This document shows, one piece after another, positions 47,260-59,013 of a stretch of 64,000 bases of DNA (position 1 is the first letter of the stretch; each line of letters starts with the position of its first letter). A program made the position numbers and the translations under genes. The notes beneath the pieces are model-generated. The model had not been told where the DNA came from and did no database searches. It saw only the letters and a list, made by a program, of their open reading frames with translations. Origin of the DNA: Rhizoctonia solani (lineage: Eukaryota; Basidiomycota; Agaricomycetes; Cantharellales; Ceratobasidiaceae). The stretch lies in NCBI RefSeq assembly GCF_016906535.1, contig NC_057374.1:1116001-1180000 (forward strand), in the 5' to 3' direction.

Positions 47260-50200
47260 GGCTGCTGAATACGATTTAGGTAACCCATGTTTGAATTGCT
47301 TTGTAGACTTTGTATAGAGATCTTTATGAATACAACAAGGCTAACGTTTGGGTCAGAGCAGCTACTAGATGGGACCGATTGTTACTTACCTTATCACGAG
47401 AAAATCAGGCATTTGCAAGATTTGAACTGTCCGAGGGATCTCGTAGAGGTGTTGCTCAAATGAACACCGTCTCAGGTCGAGATACTGGCGCACCTTGTGA
47501 CACTCCCCGATTTTCTTTAATTTCAGCCGAACGGCGGTGGGTCCCAGAGGTCCTCTAGGGGTCCATCCTCCAGCGTAGCGGGATTAATGCTCCAGGTGGC
47601 GCACCGTTCTATCGGCGAGAGAGAAGACGCAGTTAGGGGTACATAGGTGGGGCTGCAGACCGCAGCCGGCATGCCAGCCCCTCAACGACTCACTAAGTTG
47701 ATGGGTGAGGTGTCCCAGTTGGGGTTACGCGAGTACAGTCGAGAGCGTGTCGCGGCGTGAGCTCTGCTGCTGAGCATTAATTATAATCAACGCATGCTGA
47801 GACCACGAGTTTTACATTGTCGAAACAAGCTTTATGAGAAACCGGTTATGGGAACTCACATTTTCCATGTGCATACACTGTGCTCATCCCAGCCACCATA
47901 TTCGGGAGCATTAACGCTGGTTAAAGACTCAAGATCGAATTCCACAGGAATTTGCGCGGGATAAGTCTATTTTAATGGGGAACCACTGTCCCTATCAGGC
48001 CATGCTAGGCACCTACATGAATCCAGCAAATCATACCAAAACAATCCATGTAGCGCCTAGTGGTTTCCCGCCCCTGCAACAGATATCCACTCGGTTCTTT
48101 CCCCCCTGAGGTGCATTGTCGGCTCTTGTATACGGGACGCAATATCCCCTCTATCGCGTCCCCCTGGACACTCTCAGAAATACAAGCCTGCGTAAGTTAA
48201 CCGTCGCCGCTGACGACCGGGTCCCACAGCCGGACTATATGCACCAAGCTTGTTTCGCGAGAACTGTGGGAAGGCACTTTCCGGCACGTTCGGATGGATC
48301 CCCCTGGAACTGCGCGAGCGAAGTCGGGTCTGGCTTTAAAAAAGGACTCGCGTCTTGGGTTGGATAATGCATATGAGACGGTTCGAAGATCTCCCAAGGT
48401 AGGTGATGTTAGAGTTGGACCCAAGTGATGGATGGCATCTTTGGTGGAGCGAGATCGGCTCGGTGACTTGGATTGGATAGGATAGTTCCAAGGTTCATCG
48501 ATAGCTAGTCCGGTAGATCCTGACGGTCTCCCGCGCGCGACGAACTGAGTTGTGTGGATATGAATTTACAGTAGTAGGACAAAAAATTGCCGCCTTTTCC
48601 CCTGGATAATACAAGAAGAAATCTGCCCGCCCTGGGTTATTAGAAGACGACTATCTCCCTGAGGGAAAACAGACGATAAATGAAATATAGTGGATCCATA
48701 CACGGCCCGAGACACTAAAAGCCAAATCCAAGAGAGCGCTCAGATGAGGTATCATTCTAAACCAGACCCGATAAGGCGACATCGTTGAGCAAGAACCAAA
48801 GACAATATGTCGAGCGATAGGCATCTGTTGGCCGGTCATCGGAGCACGATATCCATCAGACCAGGTCAAGAAAAGATGACTTTAGCTGTCTAGTCTGTAT
48901 AGGTACTGAGTTGACCCACACCACCAGGGCGAGCACAACGAACGACCTGGTAGAGGGATGGACATGGCCAGGAACAAGAGACAAAGAGGGAGACCCAAAC
49001 CCCACCCCAACTTGCACACTTCACCCCCGACCACTCTGGTGCCAAACATGTACACTCCACTACGCGTTCCTCCCCCAATAACGATGATGATAAGAGCCCT
49101 GAAGTGTAATCTTGTGCCTAAAACGCGTGTATGGTCGATTGTACATAATATCTCCCCAGCTGGTCTAGGCTGGGAATACGGGCGGAACTTGAACGTTTGG
49201 ATAATTTTCAGTTCCCAGCTGAGCGGGTTAGGGCTCTCGGCTCCGAGGATGAATGCCGCCGGGATACATGGTTTAGAGCCGCCGGTTTGCGCGAGGAGTG
49301 TTTGCTACGAGAGAATGGGCGAATGCCGTCTGAAAACTTTTGGCTGTGAGTTCAGCACTTGATATTTTACTTTTATTTTTATACTTGCTCTTATTTCAAT
49401 ACTTGGTTGTCTTAAATACTGTGTAGGTACGGGGCTTTAGCGTGGGCCGATTGATGATAGAGTAGAGGATCCTGAAAAACAACTAGCTGCTCCTTTTCAG
49501 GGGTTGCCACTCCCGCACAACAGTCATATATACAAACACAAATTTCAAGTGACCCGGGGGTTCTTATTGACCAACCAACACCGGCTCAAGTTCGTCTCGG
49601 GACTCACCAACGCCGAAAACGCATGACTAGTACTTTGCTTAGCCGGTGGCTATGGGTCCCAGGGGACACCCACTAGGCCATGGAGCAGTACATCCAAGGT
49701 ACATATACTCGGGCACAAAGGTGAATACATCCGTTTGCGACTCACTCGTCCCCCCCCCCTCCCCTTCTCTTCCCCCGCGCCATCAAGATATACCTAAATT
49801 AAGCCAGTTCTAGATATCACATGGCGCTCGAGCGGTCCCTCATTCGGCCGCCTGCGCCAAACCACTTCGGCCGACTCGGTTCGTCAACAAGTATAGTATA
49901 GTATAGTTCAGTTTAGTCAAGCACGATCCCTTGTGCGCAGTTCAACATCCACAGCGCCCCTCTTGATGTTCCGACCCCACACGTACACACACGAAAACCA
50001 GTCGATGATCATACGCGGGGTAAATTAAGTTCGGGGTGATGACGTCGTAAGAGGGGGGAAGGGGAGGATGGGGAGGAAGGGGCAGAAATCAAGGTCCAGA
50101 CTGGTCTATCGGACCCGCATAAAAACGTGTGGCTTTCGCTTGCTCGGGCTGAGTTGAGACGAATGTATAGGATGTATGCGGGGGATGGGTGAGAGCGGAA

Positions 50201-51853
50201 GATTGGTTGTATGCGTGCTGTTCTCGTGGTATCACCCCGTTCCTGTAAGCGATGTATATTGCCTCGGGCTGATTGGGAGAATAACTTATCTGGTACTTGG
50301 ATGAATAATCGTGGACTGGGAGATCTAGAGCGGAAGATGTGCACGTAGATGTTAGACTTCCTTTCTTATTGTCGTTCCTCTCGACTAATCGTGCTGCTGT
50401 CTAGAAATTTAGACAATTCACCGGACCGGATCGTGCAATCATGAGATAATATATCCATCCGTGCCAATAAGCGTTGTATCTGAGCATCTAACTTCAAGAA
50501 CTTGATGCTAGGATACGCGTTATCTCAGTCGTCATTACATGTGTTGTCCTCGTCATGGTAATATCACGGGTAGGATGTACAAGAACGCACCATACAGAGC
50601 GGATCTAACCGAATTGATTTACATTAATCACATATCTCGGACCCCCCCCCCATTATACTACGCGTGCAGGTACTGCCAAAAGAGCTCTCCAGATGATAGT
50701 ATTCAGCTGAGAACGAAATGACGAAAGCATAGACAGGAACAGTCGAAGCTTGTTCACATGTCGTGTGGGGAAGAAAAAGAAGACTCCAAGGTGGGTCAGG
50801 AAAACGAGGATCGGGCAGACGTAATTCGTCTCGCGGGATCGATATCGTTCGGGAACGAGAAACGTGCTACGCCCATGGGGAATGAGTCTTGCGGCTTGTT
50901 CAGATCTCGAACATGTGTGGGGAGAAGGTTTGAGGGGTTGGACATGATAAGACATTGTTGGGGTGTCTTTTTTTTATGTCCAGGTAGATAGTGGTATGAG
51001 ATCATTTCGTGCTTGGTGGCCAGACGAGATCGCACCTCATCGTCGTAGTCAAAATACAAACTAGATGTGATTTGTTGAACATTGACCGGACTGAAAATCT
51101 CAGAAGTTACAAAGTGGTTCTGCTGGTCGGATGATGTGGCTAGAGATATGGCGAATCCCCTCGAAACTATGCGGCTAAAACCACGCTGGGTGGGGTTGAT
51201 TTTTGAGACTGTACAAGATATCTATACAGGGATATTCCGAGATATCCGTATAGACTTTAGTGTGGGGGAACGAGTGACGTCTCACCGATAAGGGGATGGT
51301 TCGAGAAAACGAGGGACGAGATGCATACACGTTCCGCGATGGGCGCATACAGGGAACGGGACCGAAGAAACACCGTAGGGGAATCACGTGACTGAGAATG
51401 GCAGAGGGCGGAATGGGTGGATGAAAGAGGAGGCAAGATGGATGAGTGTGGGTGGGGGGAATTGGGAGAGGGCCGCGAGGGAGGGGTGCTGGTGGCAAGG
51501 AGGATGAGCAGGACATCGGTTGCGGATCTCGGGTGACCGAAAGAGGTAGGGGGAAGCCAGGTAAACGGACGAGTGACGTTTTGGGAAGTGGACCCCCGGA
51601 CAGTGGGAAATGTGGACATTTGAGGCGAGCGAGGAAGGGAACCTGGCTCATGCACGAGTTGAAGAGTAGATGGGGGGTGAATTGTTTGTAGTGTGATCGA
51701 GCGTAGATTACAAGAGCAGGTATTCGGCCGGGGATTTGGGATTTTTTGACGTCGAGTAGTAGGTGCTCCAATTGTGTGAGGGATTGCAGGGACTGACTGG
51801 CCGCGCCTGAGGTCGACCACCACCTGGTATATAATATCTCATTGCTCGATCGG
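47260..51853. other. gene-poor stretch
   Basis: About 4.6 kb with no convincing gene on either strand. The open frames present are GC-skew or shadow frames without splice logic or family motifs. TATAG pentamers repeat near 49893-49909 and homopolymer C tracts occur near 49748-49760 and 50640-50650. Part of 50.0-51.8 kb may be a long promoter or leader of the AMPK beta gene. Confidence 0.45.
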
Positions 51854-53379
51854 ATGGGCCAGTCAGCCTCGCACCCGCCTGTGCACACACTCGACCCGCG
51901 CACACGCTCACGGGGACCGTCACCAGCGCCACCCGCTGCACGAGAGCCGTCACCGTTACCGTCACCGTCACCGTCACCGCTGCCGACGACTTCGACGATA
52001 CGGCCGCCTCCGCGCAGACCCACACACGGTCCACGCAAACGATCGCTCGAGCTCCCAGACTTGACTACCAAGCTTGGTCTCACCCCACACGTACGCTCTC
52101 CGCCCCAGCAAGCACCGAGCATTCCCATCCCCATCCGAGCACAGCCAAACGACAGAGACAGAGACAGAGACCGCGAACGCATCCACCGCTTCAACAACAC
52201 CAACGACTCGCTCCTCGACGTCCAAGGTGAGTGATGGACTGCTGATTATGTTATCCTCGCTCACTCTTTCCAGCCATGAACGACGTGCTCCCAGCCCCGC
52301 ACCACGCGCCGCACCACCCGAGCCCGTCCCACCGCCGCGGAGGATACCATGCGCCCCCATCGTCCCTTGTTGCTCGGGCATCGGCCGCACCCGGCACCCC
52401 ACCGACCTTGTCCTCGCCCCCCAAGCGCCGGTCGCCAAAGAAGACGGGCGAGCACATCTACTCGACCATTCCCCTCGGTGTCTCCAAGGGCAAGTCACGC
52501 GCCGACACACCCGCCCCACCTGCTGCCACCCTCGTCCCCACCCCCCTCGTCTGGCCCCATGACGGCATCCGCGTCGAGGTTGCAGGCACCTTTGACCGCG
52601 ACTGGCAAGGCCGCCGCACCCTCGTATGGGAGTAAGTGCATACACCATGTCCATTCTACACGCTCTCATTCGCTCCAGCCCCACATCCCATAGCCATGTC
52701 ACCACCCTCGATCTGCGCCCAGGCACATACCGCCTCAAATTCATCGTCGACGACCAATGGAAGTGCTCAGACAGCCTCCCCACAGCCGTCGACGACGCAG
52801 GCAATCTCGTCAACTACATCGAGGTCGCCGAGACAGACGGTGTCCTCGGCTGGGAAAAGGGCCTCACCAGCGCCCCAGGTACGACCGACTTCGCTCGCAC
52901 CTGGGCCCCGATTGACACGCGCACAGACCATCTTCCTCCCTGGACGTCTGAAATCCCGCCCCTGCTCTCCGATGCTGTTAAAAAGGAGGAAGAATATCTC
53001 GCACAGCGCGGCCAGCCCAATGCCCCCTCTCCCCCGCTTATTCCTCACCCCCCAGCCCTCCCCCGTCATCTTGAAAAAGTAATTCTCAACGCCCGCACGA
53101 CAGGAAACGCATCGGCCGCGAGTGGAGTGGGAAAACCAACAGTTGCATCCATGGGTGGAGTCGGCGCCGCGGGCGGAGCTGATGACAACTCGGTCCTACC
53201 CGTACCCAACCACGTTGTACTCAACCATCTCGGTACAAGTGCCATCAAGGGCGGAGTTTTGGCCGTTGGAACCACGACGAGGTATCATCGAAAGGTCAGT
53301 TTGCTCTCCCTTTTAGTCTTACGCGTGCTCATCGCGTGTTTAGTATATTACTACGATCTACTACAAACCCGTCTCATGA
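51854..53379 (+). CDS. AMPK (SNF1) beta subunit
   Basis: Four exons (51854-52226, 52274-52631, 52679-53294, 53344-53379) encode 460 residues. The protein starts MGQSAS, a fit to the N-myristoylation motif, so membrane tethering is likely. A disordered Pro/Ser/Arg-rich region of about 220 residues follows. The CBM48 glycogen-binding fold comes next (GIRVEVAGTFDRDWQGRRTL, TLDLRPGTYRLKFIVDDQWK, LVNYIEV), then the ASC domain that binds the kinase and gamma subunits (TSEIPPLLSDAVKKEEEYL, PRHLEKVILN, NHVVLNHLGTSAIKGGVLAV) and the closing RYHRKYITTIYYKPVS. It is a scaffold of the SNF1 kinase in glucose and energy signalling. It is longer than yeast Gal83 in the N-terminal region. Confidence 0.92.
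51941..51978. repeat. CCGTCA hexamer microsatellite in AMPK beta exon 1
   Basis: Imperfect tandem copies of CCGTCA code a Ser/Pro repeat (PSPSPSPLP) in the disordered N-terminal region. Length variation here would not shift frame. Confidence 0.6.
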
Positions 53380-56079
53380 TCCACCTCGACTCAAAAATCC
53401 TCCCATCGGTTCCTCTTGCACTTTTATGTAGTAGTATTCGTGTCTGTGTGTATACTAGCCAACTCATCACACCTAGCATCCCCCTCATCTCTTTTTCCCT
53501 TCACGGACATGATTTGCCCGTGGGTGTGTCATGGGCCCCTCGTTGCCTATCGCATTCACCGTTTTTTCCCTCTCACTCTGTCCATAGCACTAGACGATCT
53601 CTTTTTCCCCATGCGCTCTTGTTGTTTTAGATAGAGGTGTTATTTCATTAGGCTATTGCCGCATTAAACTATCTCACGTCATGCCTAGGCGATTGCCCAT
53701 TGCCCAAATAGTGGGTGGAGCGTAAGGTGGGGCGCGGGAGATCGGTGATTTGATTGATGCGCTCATGTTCATCAAGACTCTTGAATTACTAGCACGTGAT
53801 ACGGCAGGAACCCTCATTTCATTTTGCGGCCGTATTGTGGTTGGCTGGAACCTCGCAGGGCTGGGTATATGCGTGCCTAAATTGGGCCGCTTTCAAGATC
53901 TCGGTTGCGAGGGAGGCGAGAGAGGTGGGGGAGGAGAAGGGGGTAAACGACGTCATGACGTCTGTGGGGGAGTTTTGCGGGCTTCGCAGACCCCTCCTCT
54001 TCGTTGGAACGTACGATTGAAATCGGCCCCTCTGCCTCCCTGCCGAACTGACGCGGGACATATGCTTGAGATGCATGTGTAAATAAATGACGATGTCCTT
54101 TGTCTTGGGAACTGAATATGACGATAGGTTTGTAATAAACCAACGACTTGCAGAGCTCGGGGACCTGGTCGAGAGCATGTGCTCGACAGGATGTACAAGG
54201 CGAGCGGAATTACCGGAATATAAATTAAAACGTTGTACTAGTCTAAAATAATTATGATGATCGATACATTTCCTTGATTATCGACCCGCCTCGGGGCTCT
54301 GACCTCGCCCCCCAAGCAGTGACATCCCAGCGCGGAACGGACACGGAATGACTCGAGTCGCATGGCCACACACGGAAACCGCCCGGACTACTTTCTGAGC
54401 AGAGCAAACAGCGCGTCCGAACAGAACGCGAGGGGTGTGGTTGTTTGCTTCGAGATGAATCGGGTGAGGGTGGAGGGGAGTTGAGTGGTGGTGGTAGTAG
54501 TAGTGGTGGTGGGTGGACGTCATTGCGTACGGCATGACGGTTTGTTTGGCGTAGACTCACTTTTTTGTGGAATCGAGTTCTGTATATGTGTATGTGATCG
54601 CGGTTCTTGTAGGCAGTGTGCGTATGTATGGGAGATAGAGATATTATTTAACCGCGTGAGAGTGTGTTGAAGGATGTTCGTGCTGTGATCTACCGTGTAA
54701 TGAATGTATTCTGTTAACGTTCTGAGAAGCTCCGTAGATGGCGGCGAAATGTGCTCATGCACATAGATGTTATAATCCGATTAGAACCAATCTCACACGA
54801 CCATGTAGACCGCATATATCTAAGCTAAGATATAGATATAGCTGCATTCTAGACTTCACATACACATTTAAGAGTATGCGTAGCTCGGCGGCACAACATA
54901 AATCAGGTCTAGCCGGTGCCTGGTTCTAACTCCACTTGGTTGCAACTGCAAGCTGGATATCGGATTGGGTGCATAAGATCGTACTGGTTCGCTTTAATAA
55001 CAATCGGTGATATGCATGTGAGCGCGTCATGCACCTTGTGTTTGTTTGCTGGTTTCAAGGGGGAGAGGCAGGCTGGACTTTGAGCGGTGTCTGGAGGACT
55101 GAGGGACCATACTTGTGTGTGTTTGGTGTATACCACTTGGGATATACGTGATACACCGTTCACAATAGAGTGCGTTGCGCACACTTGATCATCGGAGCGA
55201 TTTACAGGCGGCGCTTGGAGGCTACGGTACGAGTGCAGGGGAATACCCTTGTGAAAATGTATGGGATAGGGACACAGTCAACGTAAACCACCCTAATAAT
55301 AAAAGGTAAGTTCAGTCACCTCCAAATGTTATTTATTGTCTACCAAGCGGCCCGGACATTGTACGTACATCTATGCCTTTTGTCTCATCGCCGGAAATTA
55401 GCGGGAGCAATCGCCCAGTCCCTCATGGTCTCTTAAACTAGCCGAAATGACCAAGCGGGATCAAACTTCAGACAATGAAATCATCGTGCTCCTTGACGCA
55501 AGTTTGAGAATAGGGGCTTTTCCCACGTTGTGTGCAGGACTGGGAGTATGATGTAAAGGTGGAGGATGAGCGTCTGTTCTATGTCCGGAACTTCTTGCGG
55601 TACGCTCGGTTTGAGTTGGTCCGTTCCCTTCCATCTTCAAGTACGCTATAGGGATCCGCCGATCTCACACGACCGCTCTAACCCCTTGCATGTAATTCTA
55701 CTTTTACAATTTGGGCAAAGAAGGAAGTAGCACCCGCCCTATACAAATGATTTAAGCTTTTATTTTTACCTAGGTGGAGCATTTTCATTGGAGGGAGCTC
55801 CACCCTGTCTGCTACGTCCGTTGTTTTCCTTTTTGCCTCGTGGGAGTTCAAGTTCGTCGGTCATACGGACCCCTGGGAGTGCTCTGGCTTCGGGATATGT
55901 TGATTCTTCCACTTGGTGAACTTAGTTGTCTAGGCGGTTCGCTCTATAACCTAGGTGACAGTGCGGCAAGGACAACCGCCAGGGGCGATTTATGTAAGCG
56001 CCGGTCTATGTTGCGACCCACAAAACCGGAATTAAATAATTTGGTCAACTGCTTCAATTGGGATTGGGCACCTGATTTT
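53380..56079. other. gene-poor stretch before the U6 gene
   Basis: About 2.7 kb with no gene I can support. Short open frames on both strands lack splice logic and family motifs. GGT/GTA-rich repeats occur near 54485-54520. Contains the AMPK beta 3' region and whatever upstream elements serve U6. Confidence 0.4.
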
Positions 56080-56103
56080 GTCCTCTTCGGAGTGACATAT
56101 ACA

Positions 56104-56134
<31 letters not shown>

Positions 56135-56200
56135 GGCCCCTGCACAAGGATGACACGCTAGTTCAGAGTGGACGGTCTACGGACCGCAATATTTATTTTT
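56080..56200 (+). ncRNA. U6: U6 spliceosomal snRNA
   Basis: The central U6 core is unmistakable: the 5' stem GTCCTCTTCGGAGTGAC, then ATACAAAAATTGGAACGA, the ACAGAGA box that pairs with the 5' splice site, GATTAGCATGGCCCC, and the catalytic AGC triad region with the internal stem-loop through GGATGACACG. U6 joins U4 and then U2 to form the spliceosome active site. Downstream the sequence differs from the usual 3' end and has a GGTC-TACG-GACC hairpin before the T-rich Pol III terminator at 56195-56200. No intron interrupts the core, though some basidiomycete U6 genes have one. The 5' end is placed by the first stem; the 3' end by the T run. Confidence 0.93.
56191..56200 (+). terminator. Pol III T-run terminator of U6
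   Basis: ATTTATTTTT directly after the last U6 hairpin, the expected oligo-T stop for RNA polymerase III. A second T-run follows at 56202-56206 as a backup. Confidence 0.7.
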
Positions 56201-59013
56201 GTTTTTGGACATTTAGACGCTCTGATTAACGTTCATTACACCATTGATTTTCATAAGCTCTCGTTCATCATGCAAGCCAGATTCATGAAAAGTAACATGC
56301 GGCAAGAGACGCCGAGCAGATTCGACAAAAATGCCAGGCACCGTTGAGTAAGCGGCCACGATGTTGAGGGTTTACATAACGATCGTCGTCTGTTCCGGGA
56401 CACTCTACACGTGTGAGAGATTTTTTATTACAAGGGAAGTCCAAATTGCCCCCCGTCGCAGCTCCAAGTGGATTCGCCATCGTACTCGACTTTTCAACTC
56501 ACCCGAGTTCAAGTATAAACATTTAGAACCTTGCTCCAGGGGTAAAAGAACCTATGTTCATTTTGGTAATGATCTACAGAACGCAGACGATTACATGCTG
56601 GTGCCACACTGCAACCACGGAGCTATTTCATTGGCGAAGAAGTGGGCACGCTAGTTTCCTTTCGAGTTGGTTTTCAATTCATGTTATTTCCTGGAATGCT
56701 TAGCACTCGGTCGTGCCGAGTCTTGTGTACTTGGCTCGGATTTGCGCTGAGGCTTGTGTTTAGCGATGCAGCATGGTCACAGCATGTATTTTATTTACAG
56801 GAGAGGCAAGGTCCGAATATACTTTGAAATTATTGAACACGCCCAGCTTGATCCTTCCCGGGCCCATAGTTGGTCAGAGCCGGGCCTCAAATATTGGCAG
56901 GCCTTGACGTACTGGCCGAATAATAGATTTAGGGCGTAAATCAAAAGTTCTCCCTTTTCACTTTACGCTCAGCTATGAGTGATTCTTGAATTTGTTTTCG
57001 TCTATCGTCTCCACTTATGCTAGGGAGTTTATGTTAGCATTCACAACGCTGTAGAATTTCGACGATCGAATTGAGTTAAAGCTGGGCCCTCTTTCCTATA
57101 TTTTTCTTTTACTTCGGGCAGAAGGACGATGCATATATACACAGAAGATGGCTCCCTGACCTTCGGAATGGTGTTACTGTAAACAAGAGTTGTCTCCGAG
57201 CCATGAATGTGTTTGGTCACTTTCTCTAATTCGTGAAGTTTCGTTCCGGTCCATTGCCCGTGACAATAAGATAGAACGGTGGATCAGAAGAGTGAACGAA
57301 TTTCATGTGCTGTTCTGGAAGCCAGGGCGAACATGGAAGAGAATTACTATTTGTGTGATCCAGGGATGCATGTTGCTTGTCAAAGTTTGACCGAATGTTT
57401 TCTTGCGGAGAGAAAGTTGGGCGGAGCTCTGAGCTCGGGGCAAGAGTATGAGAGCGGGGGGTTGGTGGTCACGCTCGGTCCGATTTTACCGAGGCGGGGC
57501 CCTGGCCGGAGCTGATAACGAGTTGAGCAGTGGCGTATTTCTATCTCAGTGCGCCCATCGAGCATGTGTGGCGAAAATTCGCTCGAAATTTAACCGGAAA
57601 CCAAGGGGTTTAAGAGCACATGGCTAACCCAGTCTGATCACCGTGCCGCCCAATCGACACTAAAATGTCAAAATCACATATATTGTCGGATTCCCGGACT
57701 CGCCGCCCAGCGATGTCAGCGTACAAAATACTGCTGCTGGTAATTAAACTGGCTTGCACGCGCTATAGGCTGAGTTTCGATTGAAATTATGATCCCCAAA
57801 TTGCGCAGGTTGAGCGTAATACGATTCAACAACCGACGGGGCGCGATCACGATTCAGATACAGATCGACTATGTGACGCTGGATACAATAGCTCCGTCAC
57901 ACAGCGGAATGGGAAAGTCGAGCAGCGTGTGCGTGTAAAAATAGGGACGTGTCTGATGAACACGGGTTATCAAAAAACCCGATCTTAGGGTGGTTCAGAG
58001 AATGTTGCGTGTGAATGACTTGACACATACAGCAGAGCATCCGCCTCCCCCAACCCCCATTTATCATTTAGCTTCCGTTCGTCTTCCGCTGCAAAAAAAA
58101 AAAAAAGTGTGGCCAGGGGATTGACCGATTAATCTGGTATTTGTCAGCACCGATTAAACGATCGCCCGGAGTTAGGCCATTTTAGTGATCGGCAGAGGGG
58201 TGCTTGTTGGTTGAAATGGAGGAGTAATAACATACGCACAGACAAGAGGAGAAGCTATGGCCCAACATAGTGTTAGAACATCATAAAGGGGGTGGTTACA
58301 GGTTTTCTTCGACCTATATGTCGAAGTTTAGGAAGCTGAGCTTGTGATTGGGGAACGGGGAAGCCGGGATTGTATATAACCATCTTCAATTCAGTCAATT
58401 CGATCCAAATGACTGAGCAATCATAGAACACGCGGTAGAATAACAAGAACGAGCTGATCAGGGCACAGGAACAGTGCAGTGAAAGGCACGACGTCAAGTG
58501 GAACTATGAGAGTTACGATGGAGGATTGGTTAGGGGAATTTTTGGGCGAGTGTTTGGACCTTTTCGTATGAGTCATGCATACATCTGGTGAAAAATGGAC
58601 CGGGATCCCGGGATTTACACCGAAATTTCTACAGAAGGGGGCGTGCGAACACTAGGGCGGCAGAGTGACGTCGGGGCCTGGCCAGGTGCCCACGTGGGGA
58701 TCGGGTTCTGTTGTGCTTGCCGATGATCTGACCAAAATAGGGTTGTGACGATTACGTCACAACGGGCGCTTGTCACTCGTAACGCTGCAGGGATGAAAAC
58801 AAGGTGCAGATTGAATATTGCGCCAACGACCATCCGCCTCGCGGCCTGTCTCTGCGTCGAAAGCATTGTGTTCAACGACAACAAGAATACAAGCTAGAGC
58901 ATTCGACGCAATTATACCAGCAGTAGTGAGTGATTGGATATTGGTTGCTAGCCCCTGAGCATAAGCGCAGTAATAATTAGCTGAGACACTTGCAGAGCGA
59001 GACATTGGCACCG
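56201..59013. other. gene-poor stretch
   Basis: About 2.8 kb with no supported gene. A 14-base A run lies near 58092-58105. The minus-strand frame at 58757-59032 overlaps the next gene's start and lacks support. The last few hundred bases must include the promoter of the Ser-rich protein. Confidence 0.4.

Noticed and set aside
47496..47830. Possible second LTR starting TGTGACACTCCCC
   Set aside because: The start resembles some Ty3/gypsy LTRs, but I found no matching CA end with a target-site duplication in the next kilobase.
48958..49362. 134-residue plus-strand frame in the gene-poor region
   Set aside because: No motif, no intron structure, biased composition; probably chance.
49893..49909. 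TATAG repeats considered as telomere-like or regulatory array
   Set aside because: Only three or four copies, not the TTAGGG-type telomere word; ordinary microsatellite.
51175..52813. Two long minus-strand frames (51175-52203 and 51974-52813) opposite the AMPK beta 5' region
   Set aside because: They are Arg/Gly/Ser shadow frames of the GC-rich, codon-biased plus strand; no family motif, no splice logic, and the plus strand has a proven gene.
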